DNA of 64,000 nt from contig JANQGQ010000025.1 of assembly GCA_028277185.1 (NCBI GenBank), forward strand, positions 1 to 64,000. The letters are read 5' to 3'. The stretch's first letter is position 1, and every line of letters begins with the position of its first letter. The stretch comes from Woeseiaceae bacterium. GTDB lineage: Bacteria; Pseudomonadota; Gammaproteobacteria; Steroidobacterales; Woeseiaceae. A model generated the notes under the pieces. It ran no database searches. It saw only the letters and a program-made list of their open reading frames with translations, and had not been told where the DNA came from. Of this stretch, positions 27,388 to 36,121 are shown piece by piece. A program made the translations under genes and the position numbers.

Positions 27388-29189
27388 GCGTCACGAAAAC
27401 TCCAAACGGCTTCACGCTCGACAACGGCGGACAGCGCGTCGTCGTCGACCCGGTAACGCGCATCGAAGGCCACATGCGGGCCGAGGTCAACGTCGACGAA
27501 AACAACGTCATCACCAACGCCGTATCGAGCGGCACGATGTGGCGCGGTCTCGAAGTGATACTCAAGGGCCGCGACCCGCGCGACGCGTGGGCGTTCACGC
27601 AGCGCATCTGCGGCGTGTGCACGGGTACCCACGCGCTGACCTCCGTCCGCGCCGTCGAGGATTCCCTCGGTATCAGCATTCCCGAGAACGCCAACTGCAT
27701 CCGCAACATCATGCAGCTCTCGCTGCAGGTGCACGATCACCTCGTGCATTTCTATCACCTGCATGCGCTCGACTGGGTCAACCCGGTGAACGCGCTGGCG
27801 GCCGATCCGAAAGCGACGTCGGCGCTGCAGCAGCAGGTGAGCCCGCGGCATCCGAACTCCTCGCCCGGCTACTTCCGCGACATCCAGAACCGCCTGAAGA
27901 AGTTCGTCGAGTCGGGCCAGCTCGGACCGTTCAAGAACGGGTACTGGACGAACCCGGCCTATCTCCTGCCGCCCGAGGCCGACCTGATGGCTGTGACGCA
28001 CTATCTGGAAGCGCTCGATTTCCAGAAGGAGATCATGAAGACCCGCACGATCCTCGGCGGCAAGGACACGCACCCGAACTGGACGGTGGGCGGTACGCCT
28101 TCGCCGATCAACGTCGACGAGGTCGGCGGCGTCGGCGGTCTCAACATGGTGAATCTCAATCAGATCCACCAGATCCTCAAGGACTCGCAGACCTTCATCA
28201 ACAACGTCTACATTCCGGACATCCTCGCGATCGGCCAGTTCTACAAGGGCTGGCTCTACGGCGGCGGCATTTCCGGCCAGAACGTCATGGCCTACGGGGA
28301 TATACCCGACCGTGCCAACGACTACTCGGCAGAGAACATGCTGATGCCGAGCGGCGCGATCATCAACGGCAAGCTCGACGAGATACACGAGGTCGACCTG
28401 CGCGATCCCGAGCACATCCAGGAATACATCCCGCACTCCTGGTACGAGTACCCTGACGGCGTGAAGGGCCTGCACCCCTGGGACGGCGTAACCGAACCGC
28501 GCTTCGACATCAGCACCGCCAAGGGTACGTCGCACAACATCGAGGAACTCGACGAGAGCGCGAGCTACTCCTGGATCAAGGCGCCGCGCTGGAAGGGACA
28601 TGCCATGGAGGTCGGCCCGCTCGCCCGCTACGTCATCGGCTACGCAAAGGGCGACGAGGAGATCACCGAGCAGATCAATCTGGTGCTGAAGACGCTCGAC
28701 GTGCCGGTCGATGCGCTGTTTTCGACGCTCGGCCGCACCGCGGCCCGCGCTTTGGAAGCCCAGTGGGCGGCCGACAAGCAGCTGTATTTCTTCGACAAGC
28801 TGATGACCAACATCAAGAACGGGGACACGGCGACGCACAGCGGCGACAAGTGGGATCCGAAGGACTGGCCGGCCGAGAGCAAGGGTGTGGGCTTCACGGA
28901 GGCGCCGCGCGGCGCGCTTGCGCACTGGATCAAAATCAAGGACACGAAGATCGAGAACTACCAGTGCGTCGTGCCGACGACCTGGAACGGCTCGCCGCGT
29001 GACGAGGCCGGCAACATCGGCGCGTTCGAGGCCGCGTTAATGAATACGAAAGTCGAAAGACCGAACGAGCCGGTCGAAATTCTGCGCAGCCTGCACAGTT
29101 TCGATCCCTGTCTCGCCTGCTCGACACACGTGATGTCGGAAGACGGTGAGGAGTTGGCCAAGGTGACGACGACGCCGGTTGGAGTATAG
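27384..29189 (+). CDS. hupL: Uptake [NiFe]-hydrogenase large subunit
   Basis: The 601-residue catalytic subunit, which oxidises H2 at the Ni-Fe(CN)2CO site in the periplasm. The four nickel ligands lie in RICGVC (near residue 75) and DPCLAC (near 577). The sequence continues past the conserved THV for about 19 residues; this C-terminal peptide is removed by HupD after metal insertion. Other group 1 landmarks are [13 protein letters not shown] and [16 protein letters not shown]. It overlaps hupS by 4 nt and is followed by a 12-nt gap and the small 29202 gene. Confidence 0.97.
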   Translation: MSVTKTPNGFTLDNGGQRVVVDPVTRIEGHMRAEVNVDENNVITNAVSSGTMWRGLEVILKGRDPRDAWAFTQRICGVCTGTHALTSVRAVEDSLGISIPENANCIRNIMQLSLQVHDHLVHFYHLHALDWVNPVNALAADPKATSALQQQVSPRHPNSSPGYFRDIQNRLKKFVESGQLGPFKNGYWTNPAYLLPPEADLMAVTHYLEALDFQKEIMKTRTILGGKDTHPNWTVGGTPSPINVDEVGGVGGLNMVNLNQIHQILKDSQTFINNVYIPDILAIGQFYKGWLYGGGISGQNVMAYGDIPDRANDYSAENMLMPSGAIINGKLDEIHEVDLRDPEHIQEYIPHSWYEYPDGVKGLHPWDGVTEPRFDISTAKGTSHNIEELDESASYSWIKAPRWKGHAMEVGPLARYVIGYAKGDEEITEQINLVLKTLDVPVDALFSTLGRTAARALEAQWAADKQLYFFDKLMTNIKNGDTATHSGDKWDPKDWPAESKGVGFTEAPRGALAHWIKIKDTKIENYQCVVPTTWNGSPRDEAGNIGAFEAALMNTKVERPNEPVEILRSLHSFDPCLACSTHVMSEDGEELAKVTTTPVGV

Positions 29190-29201
29190 GAGACAAACCA
29201 G

Positions 29202-29408
29202 ATGATCAAATCCAAGGGAACACTCGGCGCAATCGCGCTTCTGGGCGCGCCGGGCGCCGCCTTCGCACACCACGGTGAGGAGCGCGACGTCGTCGGACAA
29301 CTGGCCCACGTCTTCTCGGATCCGTTTCACGTTGCGGTAAGCGTACTCATCGTGGCGGGTATCGCCGGGCTGGTTGCGCTGTATCGCCGCAACCGGAAGG
29401 ACTCGTGA
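29202..29408 (+). CDS. Small membrane protein between hupL and hupC (68 aa)
   Basis: A 68-residue protein with an export leader or first helix (GAIALLGAPGAAFA), a short acidic and His-bearing segment (HHGEERDVVGQLAHVFSDPFH), one membrane helix (VAVSVLIVAGIAGLVALY) and a basic cytoplasmic tail. It lies within the structural operon, 12 nt after hupL, and overlaps hupC by 4 nt (GTGA). I do not recognise it as a standard Hup or Hox protein. By position it may assist the cytochrome or anchor the dimer (inference). The ribosome-binding site AGGAG precedes the ATG. Confidence 0.75.
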   Translation: MIKSKGTLGAIALLGAPGAAFAHHGEERDVVGQLAHVFSDPFHVAVSVLIVAGIAGLVALYRRNRKDS

Positions 29409-30127
29409 GCACCAAGGCTGCCGAAGCAATCAGCGCCGAGGCGCAGCCGGCGATCTACGTCTACGAGGCGCCGCTCAGGATCTGGCACTGGGTGAACGCA
29501 CTCAGCCTGGTGGTCCTCATGGTGACCGGCTACCTGATCGCACACCCGCTGCCGTCGATGCCGGGCGAGGCCAGCGAGAATTTCCTGATGGGCTATATCC
29601 GCTTCGCCCATTTTGCCGCTGCCTACATCTTCGTGGTCGGCTTCGTGTTCCGCATCTACTGGGCCTTCATGGGCAACGGTCACGCCCGGCAGCTCTTCCT
29701 GCCGCCGGTCTGGAGCCGCGACTGGTGGGGCGGCGTCTGGCACGAGGTCAAGTGGTACGCGTTCCTGACCCGGGAGCCCCGGAAGTACACGGGGCACAAT
29801 CCGCTTGCGACGCTGTTCATGCACTTCATGCTGCTCTGGGGCACGGTCTTCATGATCGTCACGGGCCTCGCGCTGTACGGCGAGGGTGCGCAGGCCGGGC
29901 ACTGGACGCACGACTGGTTCACCTCGTGGGTGATCCCGCTGTTCGGGCAGAGCCAGGCCGTACATACCTTCCACAACCTCGGCATGTGGTATCTCCTGTG
30001 CTTCGTGATCATCCATGTTTACGTGGCGATCCGTGAAGACATCATGTCGCGGCAGAGCCTCATCAGCACCATGGTGAGCGGCTGGCGGATGTTCAAGGAC
30101 GACCGGCCGGTCGACGACGGCCGCTAG
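29405..30127 (+). CDS. hupC: Ni/Fe-hydrogenase b-type cytochrome subunit
   Basis: This 240-residue membrane cytochrome b is the electron acceptor that passes H2-derived electrons to quinone. It has four helices with histidines for two hemes (RIWHWVNALS, FAHFAAAYIF, FHNLGMWYLL, IIHVYVAIRED), the HupC/HyaC/HoxZ pattern. It starts at a GTG overlapping the small upstream gene by 4 nt. A strong terminator 48 nt after its stop ends the structural transcript. Confidence 0.95.
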   Translation: MSTKAAEAISAEAQPAIYVYEAPLRIWHWVNALSLVVLMVTGYLIAHPLPSMPGEASENFLMGYIRFAHFAAAYIFVVGFVFRIYWAFMGNGHARQLFLPPVWSRDWWGGVWHEVKWYAFLTREPRKYTGHNPLATLFMHFMLLWGTVFMIVTGLALYGEGAQAGHWTHDWFTSWVIPLFGQSQAVHTFHNLGMWYLLCFVIIHVYVAIREDIMSRQSLISTMVSGWRMFKDDRPVDDGR

Positions 30128-30174
30128 AAGACGGGGCCGGCCGCGATCGCACGGCCGTCGCTTCCGCTCGAGAC

Positions 30175-30204
30175 GGCGCCGGGGTCCCCCGGCGCCTCCG
30201 TTTT
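30175..30204 (+). terminator. Rho-independent terminator after hupC
   Basis: GGCGCCGGGG (30175-30184) pairs perfectly with CCCCGGCGCC (30187-30196), followed by TCCGTTTT. It should end most hupSLC transcripts and allow separate control of the maturation genes downstream. Confidence 0.85.
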
Positions 30205-30411
30205 AGACTGAGTAAAAAGTGACGCCTGATTATGTCAATTCTAGTTGACGGAATCGACGAAACAGACGAAGTCTGATTCCGGTATTGCGTGTCGCTGGTG
30301 GCATTCACGTATTCATCAACTTTCCACTTTGACTTATCACTTTCCAATACCGGCCGCGAACACGGGGGCGTTCGCCGGATCTTCCATGAAGTACAAGAAG
30401 GGGGGGCATTC
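30205..30411 (+). promoter_or_regulatory. Leader region of the hupD-hypF transcript
   Basis: This is a relatively AT-rich, non-coding stretch between the hupC terminator and hupD. It contains a 9-bp inverted repeat (CCGGTATTG at 30279 and CAATACCGG at 30345) and the direct repeats CACTTT-GACTTAT-CACTTT around 30325-30343. TTGACG at 30245 is a possible -35 element, but no matching -10 is clear. No sigma-54 signature was found, unlike upstream of hupS. Confidence 0.45.
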
Positions 30412-31137
30412 GTGCCGAGTCCTGCAGACGGTTTTGTGCCCGATGCCGCCGGGCGGGTCCTGATACTCGGGATCGGCAACGTTCTCTGGGCTGACGAAGG
30501 CTTCGGAGTCCGCGCCGCCGATCACCTGCACCGCCACTGGGAGTTAGCCGATCGGGTCACCGTCATGGACGGCGGCACGCAGGGCATCTGTTTGCTCGAA
30601 CACATCGAGCGGGCCGAGGTTCTCGTCATCCTCGACGCGATCGACTATGGCCTGGCCCCCGGCACGCTGCGGCTGATCGAGGACGACGCGGTGCCGAATT
30701 ATCTCGGCGCCAAAAAGGTCAGCCTGCACCAGACCGGTTTCCAGGAAGTCCTCGCGATGGCTGAGATGCTCGGCCGGGCGCCGACCCGCATCCTCCTCGT
30801 TGGCGTTCAGCCGAAGCAGATCGAGGACTTCGGCGGCAGCCTCGATCCGGCGGTCAAGGACTGCATCGAACCCGCCGTGGACGCGGCGCTGACCTGGCTG
30901 CGTGATCTGGGCATCGACGCCGTCCGGCGGCCGCGGCCGCTCGGGCCCGAGGCATCGATTGCCGGCCGGGAGATCGACATGGCGGGCTACGAAGACGAAC
31001 GCCCGGATGCCGAGTCCGCCTGCCGCGTCGGCGACGACCGGGTCCTCGCGTCCAGCCGCTTTCGGGTCGCCTACCGTCCGGAACCGGTAGCGCCGGATTC
31101 CCTGAGCGTCGACGTCGATCACCGGGGTAAATACTGA
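30412..31137 (+). CDS. hupD: Hydrogenase maturation endopeptidase
   Basis: A ~241-residue protease that clips the C-terminal peptide of HupL after nickel insertion. The metal-sensing residues are all present: Glu in LWADEGFGVR, Asp in ILDAIDYG and His in SLHQTGFQE. I take the GTG at 30412, just before the family start GRVLILGIGN, with a G-rich ribosome-binding site (AAGAAGGGGGG). A frame from 30289 adds 41 non-homologous residues. The tail beyond residue ~165 is longer than in HybD. The stop overlaps hupF by one base. Confidence 0.92.
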   Translation: MPSPADGFVPDAAGRVLILGIGNVLWADEGFGVRAADHLHRHWELADRVTVMDGGTQGICLLEHIERAEVLVILDAIDYGLAPGTLRLIEDDAVPNYLGAKKVSLHQTGFQEVLAMAEMLGRAPTRILLVGVQPKQIEDFGGSLDPAVKDCIEPAVDAALTWLRDLGIDAVRRPRPLGPEASIAGREIDMAGYEDERPDAESACRVGDDRVLASSRFRVAYRPEPVAPDSLSVDVDHRGKY

Positions 31138-31457
31138 TGTGCATCGGCATACCGATGCAGGTCGTCGAGCGCCGCGGCAGCGATGCGCTTTGCGAAGGCA
31201 TGGGCGAACGCAGGCAAATCGGCATGCAGCTCGTCGGCGACGTGCCGGTCGGCACCTGGGTCCTGACCTTTCTCGATACGGCGCGCGAGGTGTTGAGCGC
31301 GGAACGCGCCCGGCAAATCACCGATGCCGTCACGGCCGTCAATCTCGTCATGCAGGGCGATACCGACGTCGACCATTTGTTCGCGGATCTGATCGACCGC
31401 GAACCGGAACCGCCGCCGTCGATGCTTGCCGCGAAGAAACGCGCGACGCACGGATAA
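31137..31457 (+). CDS. hupF: HypC-family chaperone for the large subunit
   Basis: A 106-residue HypC/HupF paralogue. It begins MCIGIPMQV; the N-terminal Met-Cys is the residue that binds the Fe(CN)2CO unit and the large-subunit precursor. The window has a second member, HypC (35885), with a shorter C-terminus. In Rhizobium, HupF assists HupL maturation and stabilises it under oxygen. The extra C-terminal ~30 residues here are typical of HupF. It overlaps hupD by one base and is followed 12 nt later by hupG. Confidence 0.9.
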   Translation: MCIGIPMQVVERRGSDALCEGMGERRQIGMQLVGDVPVGTWVLTFLDTAREVLSAERARQITDAVTAVNLVMQGDTDVDHLFADLIDREPEPPPSMLAAKKRATHG

Positions 31458-31469
31458 GGGGAAAGAAAA

Positions 31470-31907
31470 GTGTACGCAGCACTCGTTCAGAACATGCTAA
31501 AGGAGCACGACTACCCGGTCGTGAACGCCGATTCCGTCGGCCCGTTCCTCGCCGAACGCGACGTCGTCGTGCTGTTCTTCACCGAACTCATGAAACCCGT
31601 GCCGGAAACGGCGGACGTCGCGGTGATTCTGCCCGAACTCGAGCGCGCGTTCGAAGGACGTTTCGAGGTCGCCGTCGTCGCCTGGGAGGCGCAGCGCGAC
31701 CTGCAGCTCAAGTATCGCTTCATGAAGTACCCGTCGCTCGTGTTTCTGCGCCGCGGCGAGTACCTCGGCGTCATCTCGGGCGTACTCGACTGGTCGGACT
31801 ATCTCGCCGGGATCGAGCGCCTGCTCGTTGCTGAGCCGTGCGAGCCGCCGCCCATGGTCCTGCCCGGACAAGCGCCTTCCGGCAAATCAGAGGAGTCGAG
31901 CGCATGA
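31470..31907 (+). CDS. hupG: HupG/HyaE-like thioredoxin-fold chaperone
   Basis: A 145-residue thioredoxin-fold protein without the CxxC pair, typical of HyaE/HupG. It carries VVVLFFTELMKPVPETADVA and MKYPSLVFLRRGEYLG. These chaperones attend the Tat-exported small subunit before export. The start is a GTG 12 nt after hupF, with an AGGGGAAAGAAAA stretch upstream. It overlaps hupH by 4 nt. Confidence 0.88.
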   Translation: MYAALVQNMLKEHDYPVVNADSVGPFLAERDVVVLFFTELMKPVPETADVAVILPELERAFEGRFEVAVVAWEAQRDLQLKYRFMKYPSLVFLRRGEYLGVISGVLDWSDYLAGIERLLVAEPCEPPPMVLPGQAPSGKSEESSA

Positions 31908-32761
31908 AGAAACTCAGTATTCCGGTCGTGGTCGAGCCCGGTTCGCAGCCGGCCGACGAGGACGGCGTCGTTCTCGACTACATGCAGATGCCCAAGGGCG
32001 TCTGGACCTACGCGATGCCCGCCGTGCCCGAACCCGAGGACGTCGAGGGTCTCAGCGAAGGGGTCGACACTCTGGTCCGCGCGTGCGCGGCGCTCAAGAC
32101 CTGGCGGAGCGGCGACGCGGCGGCCGTGATTCCGCTCGATGCCCTCGACGTGGCGAATCGCGAGCTCGTGGATCAGGTGCTCGGTAGCGGCGAAGTCAGC
32201 ATCGTCTACGAGGGCATGCTGCGTGCGCGAATTCAGGAGTCGGTCATGGCCGGCGTCTGGCGCGTGCAGTACGTAGACGCAGAGGACCGGGTGGAGCGGG
32301 ACGTCATCGAGGTGGCCGACATTCCGAGTCTCGTTCGGGACGCGGTGTTCACGGAGGCCCGTCCCGCGATCGATGCCGGCGGGACGGAGCTGCCGGCCGG
32401 CGTCGGCAACGCCGCCGCAATCCTGACCGAACTGGGCGATCGGCTCGCGGCTTACGACGCGGGGGAGGGGGTCCACGTCGTGAACCTGACCCTGCTGCCG
32501 TGCACCGACGAGGATATGGACTACCTGGTGAGCACCTTGGGCGCGGGCCCGACGGTCATCCTCTCGCGCGGCTATGGCAACTGCCGCATCACGAGCACCG
32601 CGACGCGCAACGTGTGGTGGGTGCAGTACTTCAATAGCCAGGACACGTTGATCCTCAACACGATCGAGGTGAGCCGGGTCCCGGAAGTCGCGTGTGCGGC
32701 GGCAGAAGACATCGACGACAGCGCCTCGCGTCTGGAGGAGATCCTGGAGATTTATCAGTGA
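31904..32761 (+). CDS. hupH: HupH/HyaF hydrogenase accessory protein
   Basis: A 285-residue protein of the HupH/HyaF family, whose repeated C-terminal motif (GYGNCRITSTATRNVWWVQYF) is family-diagnostic. It is needed for maturation of the small-subunit Fe-S clusters under oxygen in rhizobia (known for the family). The ATG at 31904 overlaps the hupG stop, and the stop overlaps hupI (GTGA). It belongs to the maturation operon hupDFGHIJK. Confidence 0.92.
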   Translation: MKKLSIPVVVEPGSQPADEDGVVLDYMQMPKGVWTYAMPAVPEPEDVEGLSEGVDTLVRACAALKTWRSGDAAAVIPLDALDVANRELVDQVLGSGEVSIVYEGMLRARIQESVMAGVWRVQYVDAEDRVERDVIEVADIPSLVRDAVFTEARPAIDAGGTELPAGVGNAAAILTELGDRLAAYDAGEGVHVVNLTLLPCTDEDMDYLVSTLGAGPTVILSRGYGNCRITSTATRNVWWVQYFNSQDTLILNTIEVSRVPEVACAAAEDIDDSASRLEEILEIYQ

Positions 32762-32991
32762 GCGCGACGCCCGACGAATCGTTCCTGCCTGGCTCCTACG
32801 GGGGCGATGCCAGCAAGCTCGAACCCACCACGCGGCTCGAATGCAAGATCTGCTGGTACGTCTACGACCCTTCGGTCGGCGACGAGCACTGGCAGATTCC
32901 GGCCGGCACGCCGTTCGGCGCCCTCCCGGATTTCTGGTCCTGCCCTGAATGCGACGGCAGGAAGCAGGACTTCATGGTGCTAGAGGACTGA
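32758..32991 (+). CDS. hupI: Hydrogenase-associated rubredoxin
   Basis: A 77-residue rubredoxin with CKICWYVYDP and FWSCPECDGRKQDF supplying the four iron-binding cysteines. HupI/HoxR rubredoxins in uptake hydrogenase operons help protect or build the Fe-S clusters in air. I use the GTG at 32758, which overlaps hupH by 4 nt; the longer frame upstream lies inside hupH. It is followed by hupJ after 1 nt. Confidence 0.93.
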   Translation: MSATPDESFLPGSYGGDASKLEPTTRLECKICWYVYDPSVGDEHWQIPAGTPFGALPDFWSCPECDGRKQDFMVLED

Positions 32992-32992
32992 A

Positions 32993-33475
32993 ATGCGTAC
33001 GCCGCCGCAAATCGCCGCGGAACTCGAAGGCGTCTTTGCGCGCATCCATCGCGACCGAATGGCGGACGTACCGATACTCAATGAAGCGCTCCGCGTCGAG
33101 GCAGTCGGGTTCGTCGCTTGCGGCGACGAAGTGCTCGGCGTACTCGTTACGCCCTGGTTCATGAATCTGTTGCTGGTCCCGGCCGAACCGGCGGTTGACG
33201 CCGAACAGCGGCCTGGCGACAAGACGGTCGTTTCGGTCCCCGGTGGCGATTTCGAGTTCATTGCGGCGTACGAAGACGGTATCGGCCCCTACCGGATGTG
33301 CTCGCTGTTCTCGCCGGTCTTCGAGTTCGCGGATCACGACACCGCCGTCGCTACGGCCGCCGCGGTCATGGACAGACTGCTTAACGAGCCGGAGGCTGCC
33401 GAATCGGAGCGGGCCCGGGCACCAGTCCGGCTGTCGCGCCGGGAACTGTTTCAACGCATGGCAGGCAGAGAGTAA
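32993..33475 (+). CDS. hupJ: HupJ/HybE-family assembly chaperone
   Basis: A 160-residue member of the HupJ/HybE family, with LVTPWFMNLLLVPAEP and GGDFEFIAAYEDGIGPYRMCSLFSPV split over residues ~50-115. These proteins escort hydrogenase subunits before Tat export. It lies between hupI and hupK with 1-4 nt spacing. The motifs and length match rhizobial HupJ. Confidence 0.9.
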   Translation: MRTPPQIAAELEGVFARIHRDRMADVPILNEALRVEAVGFVACGDEVLGVLVTPWFMNLLLVPAEPAVDAEQRPGDKTVVSVPGGDFEFIAAYEDGIGPYRMCSLFSPVFEFADHDTAVATAAAVMDRLLNEPEAAESERARAPVRLSRRELFQRMAGRE

Positions 33476-33479
33476 GCCG

Positions 33480-34688
33480 GTGACCGGGACTGGCATTCAT
33501 GTCGACTGCCGCCGCGGCATACCGCCCAGCGCGGACGTCCGTATCGATCGGGCGGTGCACGCGGCGCGGGCGTTCGCCGGCCGCCGCGTCGATGAGGTAT
33601 TGGCTGCGGTTCCGCTCCTGTTTACGGTTTGCTCGACGGCGCAGACTGCCGCAGCCTGGCACGCGCTTGCCGCCGCCGAAGGCCGCCCGGTAGCACGAGA
33701 ACTCATCGCGGCGCACGGTGTGCTCGTCCGCCTCGAGGTTGCGCGCGAGCACTTGTGGCGAATGCTGATCGACTGGCCGCGTTTCACGGACCGGCCGGCC
33801 GCGCCGGGAGCGCTCGTAGCCATGCGCCAGCTCGTTGCCTCCGGGTCCGCGGGTTTGTTTGACGAAACCGGGCCGAAAGACACGGCTTCGGGAGCCGCGA
33901 GGCAAACGGGAATCAGCGCGCCCTTCGCCCCGGAACCCGCTCTCGCGATTCATCGCGACCGGCTGGAAACCGTGCTCGGCGGGTTCGACGATTTGCTCGC
34001 CGAACACGTGCTCGGCGTTTCCCCGGAGGAGTGGCTCAGCCTGCGCACACTCGAGGATCTCGAGCGCTACGCAAGCGGTGCGCGAGGCGCCGCGGCGGCG
34101 TTGCTGCGCCTGGTTAGCCAACGGTGCTGGCAGACGGCGGCAGCGGCTGCTCCGCACTATCTGCCGCCTCTGCCGAATGCCGATCTCGCCCGCCGTCTGG
34201 ACGAACCGGGCGCCGATCGTTTCGTCGAGGTGCCCGACTGGGAAGGCTATGCATGCGAAACGTCGCCGCTGGGGCGCCAGCGGGGCAGCGAACTCATGAC
34301 CGCCGTGCTCGTCGGGTACGGGCCGGGACTGTACGCACGCGCCGTCGCCGCGGTGCGCGAACTCGCGGGCACGTCCCTCGCGGTTCGCGATCTGCTCGAG
34401 GGCTGGGCGCCTTCGCCGATCTCGGCGGGCGGCTACGCGCCGGGAGCGGCCGTCGCGCAGGTCGAAGCGGCGCGCGGCAGGCTGGTGCACCGGGTAAGGG
34501 TCGACGCGGGCAGCGTCGTCGACTATCGGATCGTGGCGCCGACCGAGTGGAACTTCCATCCGGAAGGGACGCTGCCGAGGGCCGTAGCGGCTCTTGACGG
34601 AGGGGACGGCGGGGAGCTGACGGCGCAGGCGGATCTTCTGATCACGCTGCTCGACCCCTGCGTGTCGTACTCGCTGGAGGTGCACTAG
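33480..34688 (+). CDS. hupK: HupK, scaffold related to the hydrogenase large subunit
   Basis: A 402-residue protein resembling a degenerate large subunit. The N-terminal nickel site is reduced to [13 protein letters not shown] and the C-terminal one to [11 protein letters not shown], so the second cysteine of each pair is lost and no endopeptidase tail follows. HupK/HoxV acts as a scaffold on which the Fe(CN)2CO unit is assembled before transfer to HupL. I start at the GTG at 33480, 4 nt after hupJ; a longer frame starts inside hupJ. It shares a base with hypA. Confidence 0.88.
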   Translation: MTGTGIHVDCRRGIPPSADVRIDRAVHAARAFAGRRVDEVLAAVPLLFTVCSTAQTAAAWHALAAAEGRPVARELIAAHGVLVRLEVAREHLWRMLIDWPRFTDRPAAPGALVAMRQLVASGSAGLFDETGPKDTASGAARQTGISAPFAPEPALAIHRDRLETVLGGFDDLLAEHVLGVSPEEWLSLRTLEDLERYASGARGAAAALLRLVSQRCWQTAAAAAPHYLPPLPNADLARRLDEPGADRFVEVPDWEGYACETSPLGRQRGSELMTAVLVGYGPGLYARAVAAVRELAGTSLAVRDLLEGWAPSPISAGGYAPGAAVAQVEAARGRLVHRVRVDAGSVVDYRIVAPTEWNFHPEGTLPRAVAALDGGDGGELTAQADLLITLLDPCVSYSLEVH

Positions 34689-35029
34689 TGCACGAGATGT
34701 CGCTTGCCGAGGGAGTGCTCGACCTGATCGAGAAAAATGCGGCGGAGCAGGGCTTCGCCCGCGTTCTCGGCGTGCATCTCGAGATCGGCGAGCTTGCAGG
34801 CGTGGACATCGACGCCATGCGCTTCAGTTTCGATGCCGTGACCAGCGGCACGCTGGCGGCGGAAGCGACGCTCGACATCCGCGCCGTGCCCGGCGAGGCC
34901 TGGTGCATGTCCTGCTGCCACGGCGTCAGCATTTCACGGCGCGGCGACCCGTGTCCGGACTGCGGGAGCTACCAGCTCCAGGTCACGGGCGGCAACGACA
35001 TGATGCTCAAGTCTTTGGAGGTGGAATGA
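34688..35029 (+). CDS. hypA: Nickel metallochaperone HypA
   Basis: This 113-residue HypA delivers nickel to the large subunit with HypB. The N-terminal MHEMSL provides the nickel ligand His2, and the zinc site is built from CMSC and CPDC in the C-terminal half. The start is a GTG that overlaps the hupK stop by one base. It overlaps hypB by 4 nt (ATGA). Confidence 0.96.
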   Translation: MHEMSLAEGVLDLIEKNAAEQGFARVLGVHLEIGELAGVDIDAMRFSFDAVTSGTLAAEATLDIRAVPGEAWCMSCCHGVSISRRGDPCPDCGSYQLQVTGGNDMMLKSLEVE

Positions 35030-35883
35030 TGTGTACGGTTTGCGGCTGCGGCCCCGGCGAGCAGAGTATCGAGACGCGCGGACATCAGCACGAGCACGAG
35101 CAGGGCCATGGCCATGAGCACGACCACGCTCACGAGCATCACGCAGACGACGGTCTCGTCGACTACGGCCAGGGCCCGGCCCGCGCGCACGCGCCCGGCC
35201 TGAGTCAGGCGCGGATGGTCGAGATCGAGACCAACATCCTCGCGAAGAACGACGATTACGCCCGGGCGAATCGCGATTGGCTTCGCGAGCACGGCGTTCT
35301 CGCGCTCAATCTCGTGTCCTCGCCGGGCTCCGGCAAGACTACGCTGTTGGCGCGAACGATCCGCGATCTCGCCGCGAAGGACGGTGACTACGAGGTGGCG
35401 GTGATCGAGGGGGATCAGCAAACGTCCAACGACGCCGAACGCATCCGGGCGGCCGGCGCGAACGCGCTGCAGATCAACACGGGCAAGGGCTGCCATCTCG
35501 ACGGGCACATGGTCGGGCACGCGATCGAGACTCTCGCTCCCGCGGACGACAGCCTGCTGTTCGTGGAAAACGTCGGCAATCTCGTTTGCCCGGCCGCATT
35601 CGACCTCGGCGAAAACCACAAGGTGGTCATCCTTTCGGTGACGGAGGGGGAGGACAAGCCGCTCAAGTATCCGGACATGTTCGCCGCAGCCGACCTGATG
35701 CTCGTCAACAAGGTCGATCTGCTGCCCTACCTCGACTTCGACGTCTCGGCCTGTATCGCGAACGCGCGCCGCGTGAATCCCGGTATCCGCGTGCTCGAGG
35801 TGTCCGCTACCGGAGGTGACGGGCTCGATCAGTGGTATGCGTGGATCGATGCCGCGCGCTCTTTCGCCCGGGTAGGCGCCTGA
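35026..35883 (+). CDS. hypB: Nickel-inserting GTPase HypB
   Basis: A 285-residue GTPase. The start MMCTVCGCG holds the high-affinity N-terminal nickel site (CxxCGC). It is followed by a histidine-rich stretch ([20 protein letters not shown], residues ~21-40) that stores nickel. The Walker A is [12 protein letters not shown], and the GTPase motifs continue with the DLxLVNKVDL-type base-recognition segment. A His-rich HypB suits a cell without a separate nickel importer in this locus. It overlaps hypA by 4 nt. Confidence 0.96.
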   Translation: MMCTVCGCGPGEQSIETRGHQHEHEQGHGHEHDHAHEHHADDGLVDYGQGPARAHAPGLSQARMVEIETNILAKNDDYARANRDWLREHGVLALNLVSSPGSGKTTLLARTIRDLAAKDGDYEVAVIEGDQQTSNDAERIRAAGANALQINTGKGCHLDGHMVGHAIETLAPADDSLLFVENVGNLVCPAAFDLGENHKVVILSVTEGEDKPLKYPDMFAAADLMLVNKVDLLPYLDFDVSACIANARRVNPGIRVLEVSATGGDGLDQWYAWIDAARSFARVGA

Positions 35884-35884
35884 C

Positions 35885-36121
35885 ATGTGCCTCGCGGTAC
35901 CGGCACAGGTCGTCGCCCTGGACGCGGCAACCGACACGGCGACCGTCGCGCTCGGCGAGGTTCGCAAAGACGTCTCGCTGGCGCTCGTCGACGACGTCGG
36001 CGTCGACGATTTCGTGCTGGTTCACGTCGGTTTTGCGCTCAACCGCATAAGCCCCGCGGAGGCGGAGCGGACGCTGGAACTGATGGACGCCGCGGGCATC
36101 GTCGCGGAGGACAACGCATGA
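35885..36121 (+). CDS. hypC: HypC chaperone
   Basis: A 78-residue HypC beginning MCLAVPAQV. Cys2 binds the iron unit, and HypC pairs with HypD to carry Fe(CN)2CO to the large subunit. It is 28 residues shorter than its paralogue HupF (31137), which suggests the usual division: HypC serves HypD and HupF serves HupL. It starts 1 nt after hypB and overlaps hypD by 4 nt. Confidence 0.95.
   Translation: MCLAVPAQVVALDAATDTATVALGEVRKDVSLALVDDVGVDDFVLVHVGFALNRISPAEAERTLELMDAAGIVAEDNA

Noticed and set aside
30289..30411. N-terminal extension of hupD
   Set aside because: The 41 extra residues lack homology to HupD, and a GTG with a G-rich ribosome-binding site at 30412 matches family starts.
31137..36121. 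Possibility that HupF and HypC are an erroneous duplication
   Set aside because: Rhizobium-type loci normally carry both, and the two differ in length and C-terminus as expected.
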